Part shown: piece by piece, positions 17,311-24,426 of the stretch
Layout of the letters: every line of letters begins with the position of its first letter
Position numbering within the stretch: the first letter of the stretch is position 1
DNA from: Solirubrobacter sp963837485
Lineage (GTDB): Bacteria; Actinomycetota; Thermoleophilia; Solirubrobacterales; Solirubrobacteraceae
Direction of reading: 5' to 3'
DNA: 64,000 nucleotides
Assembly (NCBI GenBank): GCA_963837485.1
Contig: CAWINP010000015.1
Location: forward strand, 165,655-229,654
The notes under the pieces: generated by a model
The model's input: the letters and a program-made list of their open reading frames with translations, nothing else
Told to the model about the DNA's origin: nothing
Database searches by the model: none
Made by a program: the position numbers and the translations under genes

Positions 17311-17666
17311 CGCCCGGACAGGTAGTCCCATGCGCGCCTGAGCTTGTCGCCGAAGGCAGTCCCCTCGGCGTCCTCGGGCTCGGCGCGCATGGTCGCCGCG
17401 TTCTCGGACGGCTCGGGAAGCGACTCCGCCTCGCGCTCGCCGAGCGTGAGCAGGACGCCGTGCTCGTAGATCCGGTCGACCAGCGGAGCGTCCACGAAGC
17501 GCCAGCCGCCCGGCCCCCCGCGGCGATCGATGATCAGCCCGTCGAAGACGTCGGCGTTCGCGTCGGCGAGGACGTGCTCCACGACGCCGATGCGCGCGCC
17601 GCCGGCCGCGTACACCGGGGTGCCCTCGGTGAGCGTGAGATATGAGATCGGGTCGCCAAGCTCCAT
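17304..17666 (-). CDS. PRC-barrel-like protein
   Basis: A 120-residue protein whose first 85 residues resemble a PRC barrel or DUF2171-type beta domain (LTEGTPVYAAGGARIGVVEHVLADANADVFDGLII cut at its centre by GV-V strands). The C-terminal 35 residues are acidic and then helical (LRRAWDYLSGRY). It starts six bases after the PI-PLC-like gene on the same strand and is the last gene of that minus-strand run. PRC-barrel proteins often bind membranes or RNA-processing partners; the role here is unknown. Confidence 0.7.
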   Translation of the reverse strand: MELGDPISYLTLTEGTPVYAAGGARIGVVEHVLADANADVFDGLIIDRRGGPGGWRFVDAPLVDRIYEHGVLLTLGEREAESLPEPSENAATMRAEPEDAEGTAFGDKLRRAWDYLSGRY

Positions 17667-17672
17667 GATCGC

Positions 17673-19766
17673 TCACCGTACCTCCCGGTTGAGGGTCTCG
17701 GCCACCTTGAACAGGTCGCCGCGGCGGTAGAAGTCGACCGCGAGCAGGTTCGGCACGTGATGGCGGATGCGCTCGCACTCGTGCGCACGGGCGAGCAGCG
17801 GACCGTACGCGTTGACCTCGGCGGCCTGGGACGGACGCGGGATCGGGTCGGTCGTGATCCAGTGGTTGATCAGGAACAGCGGGGCGTCGTCCGGCCCGCG
17901 GTTGGGAGCGCAGCTCGCGGGCAGCGCGGCGGGGCTCGTGAGCTGGGCGGGGGTCCCGAACGAGAACGGCGTCTCCTGCGTCAGCGTCTCGTACGCGAGC
18001 CGGTACCACGGCGCGGCGCCCGCGTGGTTCTCGGCCATGACGACCAGCCGCGTCCCCGCGTCGATCATCTCCGCGAGCGTCGTGTCCATCGACCCGGCGA
18101 ACGTGTACGGGGCCAGGCCGGCGTCCCCGATCGCGCGGACGAAGTCTTTAGGCGTCACGTAGTCCTGATTGATGACGACGAGGATCTCGTCCGGGTGCGT
18201 GACGAGGAAGTCGTGGATCTCCTTCAGCCCGTCCGCGAGCGGCGTCGCGCCCAGCTCGCAGAACGTGTGGCAGAGATACATCCCGCGCTCGCCCTCGCCG
18301 CGGAAGCCGGCGCGCTCGCGCAGTCGCAGGGCCGCCTCCACGCTGGACTCGCTGACGCCGTCCTGGCTCTTGAGCTGGGTGATCGTCGACTCGTCGGCGA
18401 AGTCCGTGCGCACGCGGCCGTTGGGCAGCCGGTCGGCGTAGTGCGTATCGATCAGCAGGCCGCGGATGCCGTCGGCGAGCTGCGGGCCGATCCCCGCGTC
18501 CTGCTGGGACGAGAACCAGCCCGGGAGCGGCGCCGACATCGAGTTGTGCGTGGCGGGCAGGACGACCTCGTCGAGCGGGCGGTCGCACAACTCGGCGCTG
18601 CCGTTGCAGCGCCCGGACGCGACCTCCGGCACGGACGTGCCACCGGACGCCACGAACGCGCCCGCGCTGCCGGCCACGAGGATCGCGGCGAGCGCGGCGA
18701 CGATCGCGATCCGAGCGCCCCTGCCGCTCGGCGCGTGCGCTTCCTCGGGCCGGTAGATCGCGCGCAGCGCGGCCTCGAGCCCCTTGTAGGCGACGTACAC
18801 CCCGGCGACGATCGCCGCCGCCTGCACGACGGTCAGCGGCTGCGTGATCACCAGCACGCCGGCCACGATCAGCGCGCCGGCGCGAACGAGCTTGCCGGCC
18901 GTCGTCCTCGGCTCCCGCGTCGCCCGCCGCCAGACGGCCGCGATGCGGGCCTCGAGCTCGATCGGCCGGATCAGCGACGCCGCGGCGGCGGCGATGACGC
19001 AGCCTGAGGCGGCCAGGACCCAGCCGAACGTGCGCAGGTCGCCGAGGAACGCGCGCCACACCGCGGCCGCGGCGGCGCGGTCGTCCGGGTCCGCCACGCC
19101 CGCCAGCACGATCTCCCGCACGGCGAGGTACGCGATCACGATGACCACGCCGGCGGCCGCCGTGGCGAACCCGAGCCGCGACACGGCCTCGCGCCGGTCC
19201 GGCGCCAGCCAGATCGCGGCGGCGGCGCAGGCGAGCGTGAGCGCCGCCAGCAGCCAGGCGATGACCTTGACGCGGTGAGCGAGCCGGACGAGGTCTCCGG
19301 TCGTGCTGCCGATCCGCTCGCGCGTGACCACGATGCCGCGCTCCTGCTCGAGCTTTCGCGCAAGGTCGGGGCGGACGGTCTCCAGCGCCGCGCCGGCCAC
19401 GGTGCCGACGTCGGCGAGCGTCAGCGTGATCGTGTCCTGGTCGTGCTGGAACACGGCGCGGTGTGCGTCGGCCGCCGCGCGGTGGAACAGGCTCGAGAAC
19501 GCGCTGCCGCCCACGATCCCGGAGACGGAGGAGACGATCAGCGGCCGCGCGCTCTGGAGGTCCGGCTCGTTCTTGAGCACCAGCCCGTCCGTCACCCGCT
19601 CGCCGACCAGGTCCCGGACGGCGGGATCGCGCAGCGCGGCCGTCGCCCGGTCGGCGAACTGGCCGGAGTCCAGCAGCGCGCGCTGCGCGTAGCCCGCCAG
19701 CGCAGCGCCGACGAGCAGGATCGATGCGACCACGGTGAGCGCTGTGGCCGCGGTGCGCCGACTCAT
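17673..19766 (-). CDS. Polytopic membrane protein with PI-PLC-like phosphodiesterase domain
   Basis: A 697-residue protein. Residues 1-375 hold about seven hydrophobic helices, including 8-28, 168-190, 203-223, 247-266, 298-325 and 352-374. The rest is an exported PI-PLC X-type domain: LPATHNSMS (His407), GIRGLLIDTHYADRLP, MYLCHTFCELG and LVVINQDYV. These match the two-histidine catalytic layout of bacterial PI-PLC-like phosphodiesterases. The fusion of a membrane domain to a secreted PLC domain suggests action on lipid or lipid-linked phosphodiesters on the outer face. It sits between the SDR gene (15 bases upstream) and the PRC gene. Confidence 0.85.
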   Translation of the reverse strand: MSRRTAATALTVVASILLVGAALAGYAQRALLDSGQFADRATAALRDPAVRDLVGERVTDGLVLKNEPDLQSARPLIVSSVSGIVGGSAFSSLFHRAAADAHRAVFQHDQDTITLTLADVGTVAGAALETVRPDLARKLEQERGIVVTRERIGSTTGDLVRLAHRVKVIAWLLAALTLACAAAAIWLAPDRREAVSRLGFATAAAGVVIVIAYLAVREIVLAGVADPDDRAAAAAVWRAFLGDLRTFGWVLAASGCVIAAAAASLIRPIELEARIAAVWRRATREPRTTAGKLVRAGALIVAGVLVITQPLTVVQAAAIVAGVYVAYKGLEAALRAIYRPEEAHAPSGRGARIAIVAALAAILVAGSAGAFVASGGTSVPEVASGRCNGSAELCDRPLDEVVLPATHNSMSAPLPGWFSSQQDAGIGPQLADGIRGLLIDTHYADRLPNGRVRTDFADESTITQLKSQDGVSESSVEAALRLRERAGFRGEGERGMYLCHTFCELGATPLADGLKEIHDFLVTHPDEILVVINQDYVTPKDFVRAIGDAGLAPYTFAGSMDTTLAEMIDAGTRLVVMAENHAGAAPWYRLAYETLTQETPFSFGTPAQLTSPAALPASCAPNRGPDDAPLFLINHWITTDPIPRPSQAAEVNAYGPLLARAHECERIRHHVPNLLAVDFYRRGDLFKVAETLNREVR

Positions 19767-19781
19767 CGGCGCGAACCGTAC

Positions 19782-20543
19782 CTACCCGGCGATCAGCCCG
19801 CAGGTCGCGTTGACGATGCCGGAGGTGATCGCGCCCGCGCGGTCGGAGGCGAGGAACGTCGCGGTCTCGGCGATGTGGGCGACCTCCGGCGTGCGCTTGA
19901 GCATCGTGGCCTGCGCGATGCCCGCGTCGATCGCGTCGACGTCGACGAGCGACGGGTCGATGCCGGCGACCTTGGCGACCTTCTCCGGGTCGAGCGTGCC
20001 GTGCACGCCGGCCGTGTGGATGCCGACCACGCGGACCCCGCGCGGGCCGAGCTCCGCGGCCAGGTAGCGGTGCAGCGCCTCGACCGCGGCGTCGGCCGGA
20101 CCGGTGTTGCCCATTCCGGGCTGCGCGCCGCGCGAGGAGCCGCTGGTGAGATGCAGGATCACGCTCGCACCGTTTCGCGCGGCGGCCCGGGCGGTGAGAA
20201 ACGACGTGGTGACGCCGGTGGTGATCGCTCCGAGCACGCGCGAGAGCGACATGTCCACAAGCGGCGTGCCCTGGTCGTCGCCGCGTGTGGTCAGGTTGAA
20301 CGAGATGTCGACGTGTCCGACCTGGCCGGCATGCGCATCGACGGCCGCCTCGTCGGTGGCGTCCAGCACGGCGACATGCGCGCGAGCGCCGATCTGCGCC
20401 GCCACGGCCTCGAGCGGCTCGCGCGTGCGCCCGACGAGGTGGACCGTCGCGCCTTCGCGCGCGAACGCCTTCGCAGTCGCCGACCCGAGCGCGCCGCCGG
20501 CGCCGTAGATGATGGCGATCCTGTCTTCGAGTAGACCGTTCAT
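19782..20543 (-). CDS. SDR-family protein lacking the catalytic Tyr and Lys
   Basis: A 253-residue short-chain dehydrogenase fold with an intact nucleotide-binding loop YGAGGALGSATA (Gly14-Gly20) and HLTSGSSRG near the active site (Ser134-Ser137). Where active SDRs have YxxxK, this protein reads TGPAD, so Thr147 replaces Tyr and Asp151 replaces Lys. It may be a non-catalytic or atypical member. ATG 20543 starts the family N-terminus (MNGLLEDRIAIIYG), but an ATG at 20576 in frame would overlap the upstream stop as ATGA and add 11 residues. Part of a minus-strand run with the Hcp-like, PLC and PRC genes. Confidence 0.8.
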   Translation of the reverse strand: MNGLLEDRIAIIYGAGGALGSATAKAFAREGATVHLVGRTREPLEAVAAQIGARAHVAVLDATDEAAVDAHAGQVGHVDISFNLTTRGDDQGTPLVDMSLSRVLGAITTGVTTSFLTARAAARNGASVILHLTSGSSRGAQPGMGNTGPADAAVEALHRYLAAELGPRGVRVVGIHTAGVHGTLDPEKVAKVAGIDPSLVDVDAIDAGIAQATMLKRTPEVAHIAETATFLASDRAGAITSGIVNATCGLIAG

Positions 20544-20565
20544 GCGCCGTGTAACGACACGGCGC
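20544..20565 (-). other. Perfect 9-bp stem-loop at the SDR start
   Basis: GCGCCGTGT (20544-20552) and ACACGGCGC (20557-20565) form a perfect hairpin with a four-base loop, ending immediately before the ATG at 20543. If translation begins at 20543 the hairpin would occlude initiation; if it begins at 20576 the hairpin is coding. There is no T tract, so simple termination is less likely. Confidence 0.5.
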
Positions 20566-20572
20566 GTGGCAC

Positions 20573-21079
20573 TCATCGGTCGTCGGTGATGAATTCGACC
20601 GACTCGGCGTTGAGCGTCCAGCTGTCGACGGGCTCGCCGTTGTGGCCGCTCTCCTGGAAGGACGAGACCAGCGCCTTGTGGAGCTTCACTCGCAGCTTCT
20701 CGCCGATCAGCAACTCGGCCTCGAAGGCGTCGCCGCGCTGGCTGGCGAGCATGAGCCGCTGCGAGAACTCGCCCATCCTCGACATCAGGGTGACTTCCAT
20801 CGTCGTGATGGGCCTCTCGCGCGAGCCTCCCCGCTGCCGCTCCGGCATGCCGACGGCGAGCAGCGGAATCGTCCCGAGCCCGTCGACGACGGCGATGCCT
20901 TGCGCCGGCGCGGGCGCCTGCTTCGGCGCCGCCTCGCGCGCGAGCATCCGCGCCACGGCGTGGTTGCCGGCGGTCCGCTGCAGGGCGATGAGGCGCGCGG
21001 TCCGCGAGACCGGGGCCGCGGTCACGGCGGCCTCGTCACGCTCGCGCTCGTCGCGCTCGTCCCAGCGGATCTGCCTCAT
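20573..21079 (-). CDS. Hcp-like protein with an N-terminal LQRTAGN signature
   Basis: A 168-residue protein in two parts. Residues 30-48 carry LIALQRTAGNHAVARMLAR, the short signature that precedes many DUF4157-type proteins and cargo found near extracellular contractile injection systems. Residues about 60-168 resemble the Hcp (type VI secretion tube) fold: ITTMEVTLMSRMGEF, then KALVSSFQESGHNGEP and a closing WTLNAESVEF. No sheath, baseplate, tube or ATPase genes are in the window. It could be an exported cargo or an orphan tube-like protein. Known: the signature and Hcp family. Inferred: the role. It heads a minus-strand run with the SDR, PLC and PRC genes. Confidence 0.65.
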   Translation of the reverse strand: MRQIRWDERDERERDEAAVTAAPVSRTARLIALQRTAGNHAVARMLAREAAPKQAPAPAQGIAVVDGLGTIPLLAVGMPERQRGGSRERPITTMEVTLMSRMGEFSQRLMLASQRGDAFEAELLIGEKLRVKLHKALVSSFQESGHNGEPVDSWTLNAESVEFITDDR

Positions 21080-21199
21080 AGCGCGCCGACGCTAGCGGCG
21101 CCCTCCGGCCGCGTCGAGGGAATTCAGGGAGCGCCGCGGAAGTCCGGGGGAGCGCCCTGATTGCTCGCCCGCCTCAGCGGGCGGACAATCCTGACCGCT

Positions 21200-22015
21200 A
21201 TGACCGAGGACATGGCGCGCGCCGCGGATCTGCCGCAGGCCGACGCGAGCTCGCTGGTCGACGCCGTCGAGCTGGAGGCGAAGGTGAAGGAGATGTACGG
21301 CCGCGTCGCGCGCGAGGAGGTGGCCGACCTGCACTTCGAGATCGGGCGCGAGCTCGCCGAGCACCTCGGCTACCCGTCCTCGCTGCTGGAGGGGATCCCG
21401 GCCGAGGCGGTCGCCTCCTACGCCGGTGTCGGCTACCACCTCGACCTCGCGTCGCTCGCCGAGGGTGAGGCGGTGCTCGACCTGGGGTCGGGCTCGGGCA
21501 CCGACGTCTTCTGCTGCGCGAACCTGGTCGGCCGCGCGGGGCTGGCCACCGGGATCGACTTCACGCGCGAGCAGGTCGCCAAGGCGCAGCGGCTGCGCGA
21601 TCGCGACGGCATCGCCCAGGCGCGCTTCGTCGAGGGGCGGATCGACGAGCTCCCGTTCGACCCGGGGACGTTCGACGCGGTGATCTCCAACGGCGTGATC
21701 AACCTCTCGGTCGACAAGTCGCGCGTGTTCGCCGAGGCCGCGCGTGTGCTGCGCCCGGGCGGGCGGCTCGCGCTCGCCGACATCGTCAGCGGGCGCGCGC
21801 TGAGGGAGAACACGCGCCGCAACGTCGACCTGTGGGCCGCGTGCATCGCGGGCGCGATCCCGCGGGCGAGCTACTTCGAGGCGATCGACGCCGCCGGCTT
21901 CGCCGTCCAGGACGTCCGCCGCAACGACTACCGCTTCGTCTCCGAGCGCGCGCTGGACGCCTGCAGCGCCTACGAGGTCCAGAGCGTCTCGCTGATGGCG
22001 GTGAAGGTGTCATAG
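21200..22015 (+). CDS. SAM-dependent methyltransferase, arsenite-methyltransferase-like
   Basis: A 271-residue class I methyltransferase closest in motif to ArsM: VLDLGSGSGTDVFCCANLVG (motif I), GIDFTREQ, LPFDPGTFDAVISNGVINLS and VLRPGGRLALADIV. ArsM proteins have a conserved Cys in SNCVINLS that binds arsenic; this sequence has Gly instead (SNGVINLS). Arsenic methylation is therefore doubtful and another substrate is possible. ATG 21200 (MTEDMARAADLPQ) is preferred to the upstream in-frame codon at 21161, whose extra residues look like leader. No ars genes are nearby. Confidence 0.8.
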   Translation: MTEDMARAADLPQADASSLVDAVELEAKVKEMYGRVAREEVADLHFEIGRELAEHLGYPSSLLEGIPAEAVASYAGVGYHLDLASLAEGEAVLDLGSGSGTDVFCCANLVGRAGLATGIDFTREQVAKAQRLRDRDGIAQARFVEGRIDELPFDPGTFDAVISNGVINLSVDKSRVFAEAARVLRPGGRLALADIVSGRALRENTRRNVDLWAACIAGAIPRASYFEAIDAAGFAVQDVRRNDYRFVSERALDACSAYEVQSVSLMAVKVS

Positions 22016-22109
22016 CCGTGAAGTTCAGGGTGGATTCCCGAGTGACACGGGCCCGGGGACCCAGGATGCTCGCCGCGTGAATGTGAACACGATTGGAGGT
22101 CAGACGGGC

Positions 22110-22652
22110 ATGAGGTCCTTGATCCGCTCCGCCGGCGCCGTGGTGGCCGGGCTGGTGCTCGCCGGGTCGCTCGCGCAGGCCGCCCGCGCCGACGTGCGCA
22201 ATCCGCTGGTGCCGCCGCTCGGCAACCTGCCGTTCCTCGCCGCGCACGCGATCGGCACGCAGAACTACGCCTGCAGCTCGACGGCGACCGGCTTCGCGTG
22301 GACGTTCACCGGCCCGCGGGCGAACCTCTACGACCTCCGCGGGCACGTGATCATCACGCACTTCGGCGGCCCGACGTGGCAGGCCAACGACGGCAGCAAG
22401 GTCGTCGGCACGCTGGCCGGCAGCCAGGTCGTCGACCCGAACTCGATCCCGTGGCTGCTGCTCTCGGGCAAGGCGACGCCGGCCCCCTCGGGCGGCGGCC
22501 TGCTGGCCAAGACGACGTTCATCCAGCGCCTGCTCACGCGCGGCGGGCTGGCGCCGGCGGCCTCGACGTGCGACGCCCGCACCGCCGGCAGCACCGCGGC
22601 CGTGCCCTACACCGCCGAGTACGTGTTCTGGAAGTCGAGCCGCATCAACTAG
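22110..22652 (+). CDS. Secreted DUF3455-type protein
   Basis: A 180-residue exported protein: signal peptide MRSLIRSAGAVVAGLVLAGS, then a globular domain with VPPLGNLPFLAAHAIGTQNY, THFGGPTWQANDGSKVVG and AVPYTAEYVFWK, which match the DUF3455 pattern. Two Cys could form a disulfide. ATG 22110 is chosen because GGAGG lies about ten bases upstream. Function unknown. It is followed by three tandem hairpins. Confidence 0.8.
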   Translation: MRSLIRSAGAVVAGLVLAGSLAQAARADVRNPLVPPLGNLPFLAAHAIGTQNYACSSTATGFAWTFTGPRANLYDLRGHVIITHFGGPTWQANDGSKVVGTLAGSQVVDPNSIPWLLLSGKATPAPSGGGLLAKTTFIQRLLTRGGLAPAASTCDARTAGSTAAVPYTAEYVFWKSSRIN

Positions 22653-22661
22653 AGGAGCGCT

Positions 22662-22776
22662 CGCCGCCCCGCCACCTGGACGGCGGGGCGGCGACTGCGC
22701 CGTGCAACGGCGCAGAGCTCCTTCACGTGAGCCGCGGCGCCGGGCTCCGCTGGGGAGGCCCGGCGCCGCGCTCACG
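22662..22776 (+). terminator. Three tandem stem-loops
   Basis: Three consecutive GC-rich hairpins follow the DUF3455 gene. Stem 1 pairs CGCCGCCCCGCC (22662-22673) with GGCGGGGCGGCG (22682-22693). Stem 2 pairs CTGCGCCGT (22695-22703) with ACGGCGCAG (22707-22715), loop GCA. Stem 3 pairs 22726-22745 with 22758-22776 (CGTGAG...GCGCCGGGC against GCCCGGCGCCGCGCTCACG). No T tracts are present, as is common in high-GC actinobacteria. They probably insulate the YciI/sigma operon from upstream transcription. Confidence 0.6.
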
Positions 22777-22779
22777 CAT

Positions 22780-22809
22780 TGTTGGCGCGTCGGCGCTGTC
22801 GATATCGTG
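22780..22809 (+). promoter_or_regulatory. Possible promoter upstream of the YciI/sigma pair
   Basis: TTGTTG (22780-22785) and a TATCGT-like hexamer about 18 bases further right (around 22804) resemble a housekeeping promoter 45 bases before the YciI start. The match is loose and unsupported by other data. Confidence 0.25.
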
Positions 22810-22852
22810 CCCTTGGTTCGTCCTCTGCACGACGAACCATGGAGGTGTTGAC

Positions 22853-23245
22853 ATGAAGGTGCTGCTGACGCTCTACGGCGACGAGTCGATCGAGCGCGAG
22901 ATGTCGCCCGAGGAGATCGGGCGCACGATGACCGCGTGGGCGGAGTTCGACGAGGCCGCCAGGGCCGCCGGCGTGCTGCTGGCGTGCGAGGGGCTGGAGG
23001 GGTCGCACACCGCCACCACGGTGCGCGTGGACGGCGGGCGCCGGCAGGTGACCGACGGGCCGTTCATCGAGACCAAGGAGCAGCTCGGCGGCTTCATCTT
23101 CCTCGAGGTGCGCGACCTCGACGAGGCGCTGGAGTGGGCCGCGCGGACGCCCTGGAACGGCGACGGGAACTCCACCGAGATCCGCCCGGTGATGGACTAC
23201 GAGGCGTACGCCGCGCGCGCGGCGACCGCGGCCGAGGCATCCTGA
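22853..23245 (+). CDS. YciI-like protein (DGPF domain)
   Basis: A 130-residue YCII/DGPF-domain protein. The motif VTDGPFIETKEQLGGFIFLE is diagnostic, with an N-terminal MKVLLTLYGDES strand and a C-terminal EIRPVMDY segment. These small proteins accompany a specific class of ECF sigma factors with long C-terminal extensions, and that partner follows directly. The GGAGG at 22841-22845 is ideally placed. The stop TGA (23243-23245) overlaps the proposed CTG start of the sigma gene. Confidence 0.88.
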   Translation: MKVLLTLYGDESIEREMSPEEIGRTMTAWAEFDEAARAAGVLLACEGLEGSHTATTVRVDGGRRQVTDGPFIETKEQLGGFIFLEVRDLDEALEWAARTPWNGDGNSTEIRPVMDYEAYAARAATAAEAS

Positions 23246-24426
23246 GCGACCTCGACCGCCTCTTCCGCGAGCACTTCGGCCGCGCCGTCGCGGCGCTGAT
23301 CCGCGGGTTCGGCGACTGGGACCTCGCCGAGGACGTGGTGCAGGACGCGTTCGCGGCGGCCGCCGAGCGCTGGCCGTGCGACGGCGTCCCGCGCGATCCC
23401 GCGGCATGGGTGATCGCGGTCGCGCGCAACCGCGCGATCGATCGGCTGCGCCACGAGCGCGTGCGCCGCGCGTACACGCCCGAGCCGGCCGGCGACGAGG
23501 CCCCCGAGCCCGTGGTGACCAGCGTGCCCGACGAGCGGCTGCGCCTGATCTTCGCCTGCTGCCATCCCGCGCTCGCGCGCGACGCGCAGGTCGCGCTGAC
23601 CCTGCGGCTGCTCGGCGGGCTGTCCACCGCCGAGGTCGCGCGCGCGTTCCTGGTGGGAGAAGCCACGATGGCCCAGCGGCTCGTGCGCGCGAAGGCGAAG
23701 ATCCGGGCGGCCGGCATCCCGTTCCGGATCCCGCCCGACGACGCGCTGCCCGACCGCCTGGAGGCGGTGCTCGACGTCGTCTGCCTGGTGTTCAACGAGG
23801 GCTACGCGGCGAGCGCGGGCGACGCGCTCGTGCGGCGCGCGCTGTGCGCCGACGCGCTGCGGCTGGCCGGGCTGCTCGCGGAGCTGATGCCCGACGAGCC
23901 GGAGGCGCTCGGGCTGCTCGCGCTGCTGCTCGCGCACGACGCGCGCCGCGACGCGCGCGTCGACTCCGCCGGCGCGCTCGTGCTGCTCGACGACCAGGAC
24001 CGGCGGAGCTGGAACCGCGACGAGGCCGAGCGGGCGACGCGGCTCGCCGCGCACGCCCTGCGGCTCGGGCCGCCGGGCCGCTACGTGCTGCAGGCGGCGA
24101 TCGCCGTCGAGCACCTGCACGGCCCGCGCTGGGAGCGCATCGCGGCGCTGTACGCGCACCTCGCCGCGCTCGACCCGGACCCGGTCGTCGAGCTCAACCG
24201 CGCGGTCGCGATCGCGCTGGCCGGCGATCTCGAGGACGGCCTCACGCGCATCGACGCGCTCGCCGGGCCGCTGGAGCGCTACCGCTACCTGCACGCCGCG
24301 CGCGCCGACCTCTTGCGCAGGCTCGGCCGGCACGACGCCGCGGCCGAGGCGTATTCGCGCGCCCTCTCGCTCGCCGGCAACGCGGCCGAGCGCGAGTTCC
24401 TCGAGCGCCGCCTCAGCGAGCTCTGA
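23242..24426 (+). CDS. ECF RNA polymerase sigma factor with long C-terminal extension (YciI-associated)
   Basis: About 394 residues. Sigma region 2 covers LFREHFGRAVAALIRGFG and DLAEDVVQDAFAAAAERWP; region 4 is LTLRLLGGLSTAEVARAFLV with TMAQRLVRAKAKIR. A 200-residue TPR-like/DUF6596-type C-terminal domain follows (VLDVVCLVFNEGYAAS, RYLHAARADLLRRLGRHDAA), typical of sigma factors paired with YciI proteins. The family N-terminus SDLDRLFREHF directly follows CTG at 23242. No ATG, GTG or TTG lies close upstream in frame, so I infer a CTG start overlapping the YciI stop (CTGA). Its 3' end overlaps the convergent zincin gene by 14 bases. Confidence 0.85.
   Translation: MSDLDRLFREHFGRAVAALIRGFGDWDLAEDVVQDAFAAAAERWPCDGVPRDPAAWVIAVARNRAIDRLRHERVRRAYTPEPAGDEAPEPVVTSVPDERLRLIFACCHPALARDAQVALTLRLLGGLSTAEVARAFLVGEATMAQRLVRAKAKIRAAGIPFRIPPDDALPDRLEAVLDVVCLVFNEGYAASAGDALVRRALCADALRLAGLLAELMPDEPEALGLLALLLAHDARRDARVDSAGALVLLDDQDRRSWNRDEAERATRLAAHALRLGPPGRYVLQAAIAVEHLHGPRWERIAALYAHLAALDPDPVVELNRAVAIALAGDLEDGLTRIDALAGPLERYRYLHAARADLLRRLGRHDAAAEAYSRALSLAGNAAEREFLERRLSEL

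Noticed and set aside
20573..21079. Type VI secretion cluster
   Set aside because: Only one Hcp-like protein is present; no Tss or VgrG genes are in the window.
21200..22015. Calling the methyltransferase arsM
   Set aside because: The conserved arsenic-binding Cys in SNCV is Gly and no ars genes are nearby.
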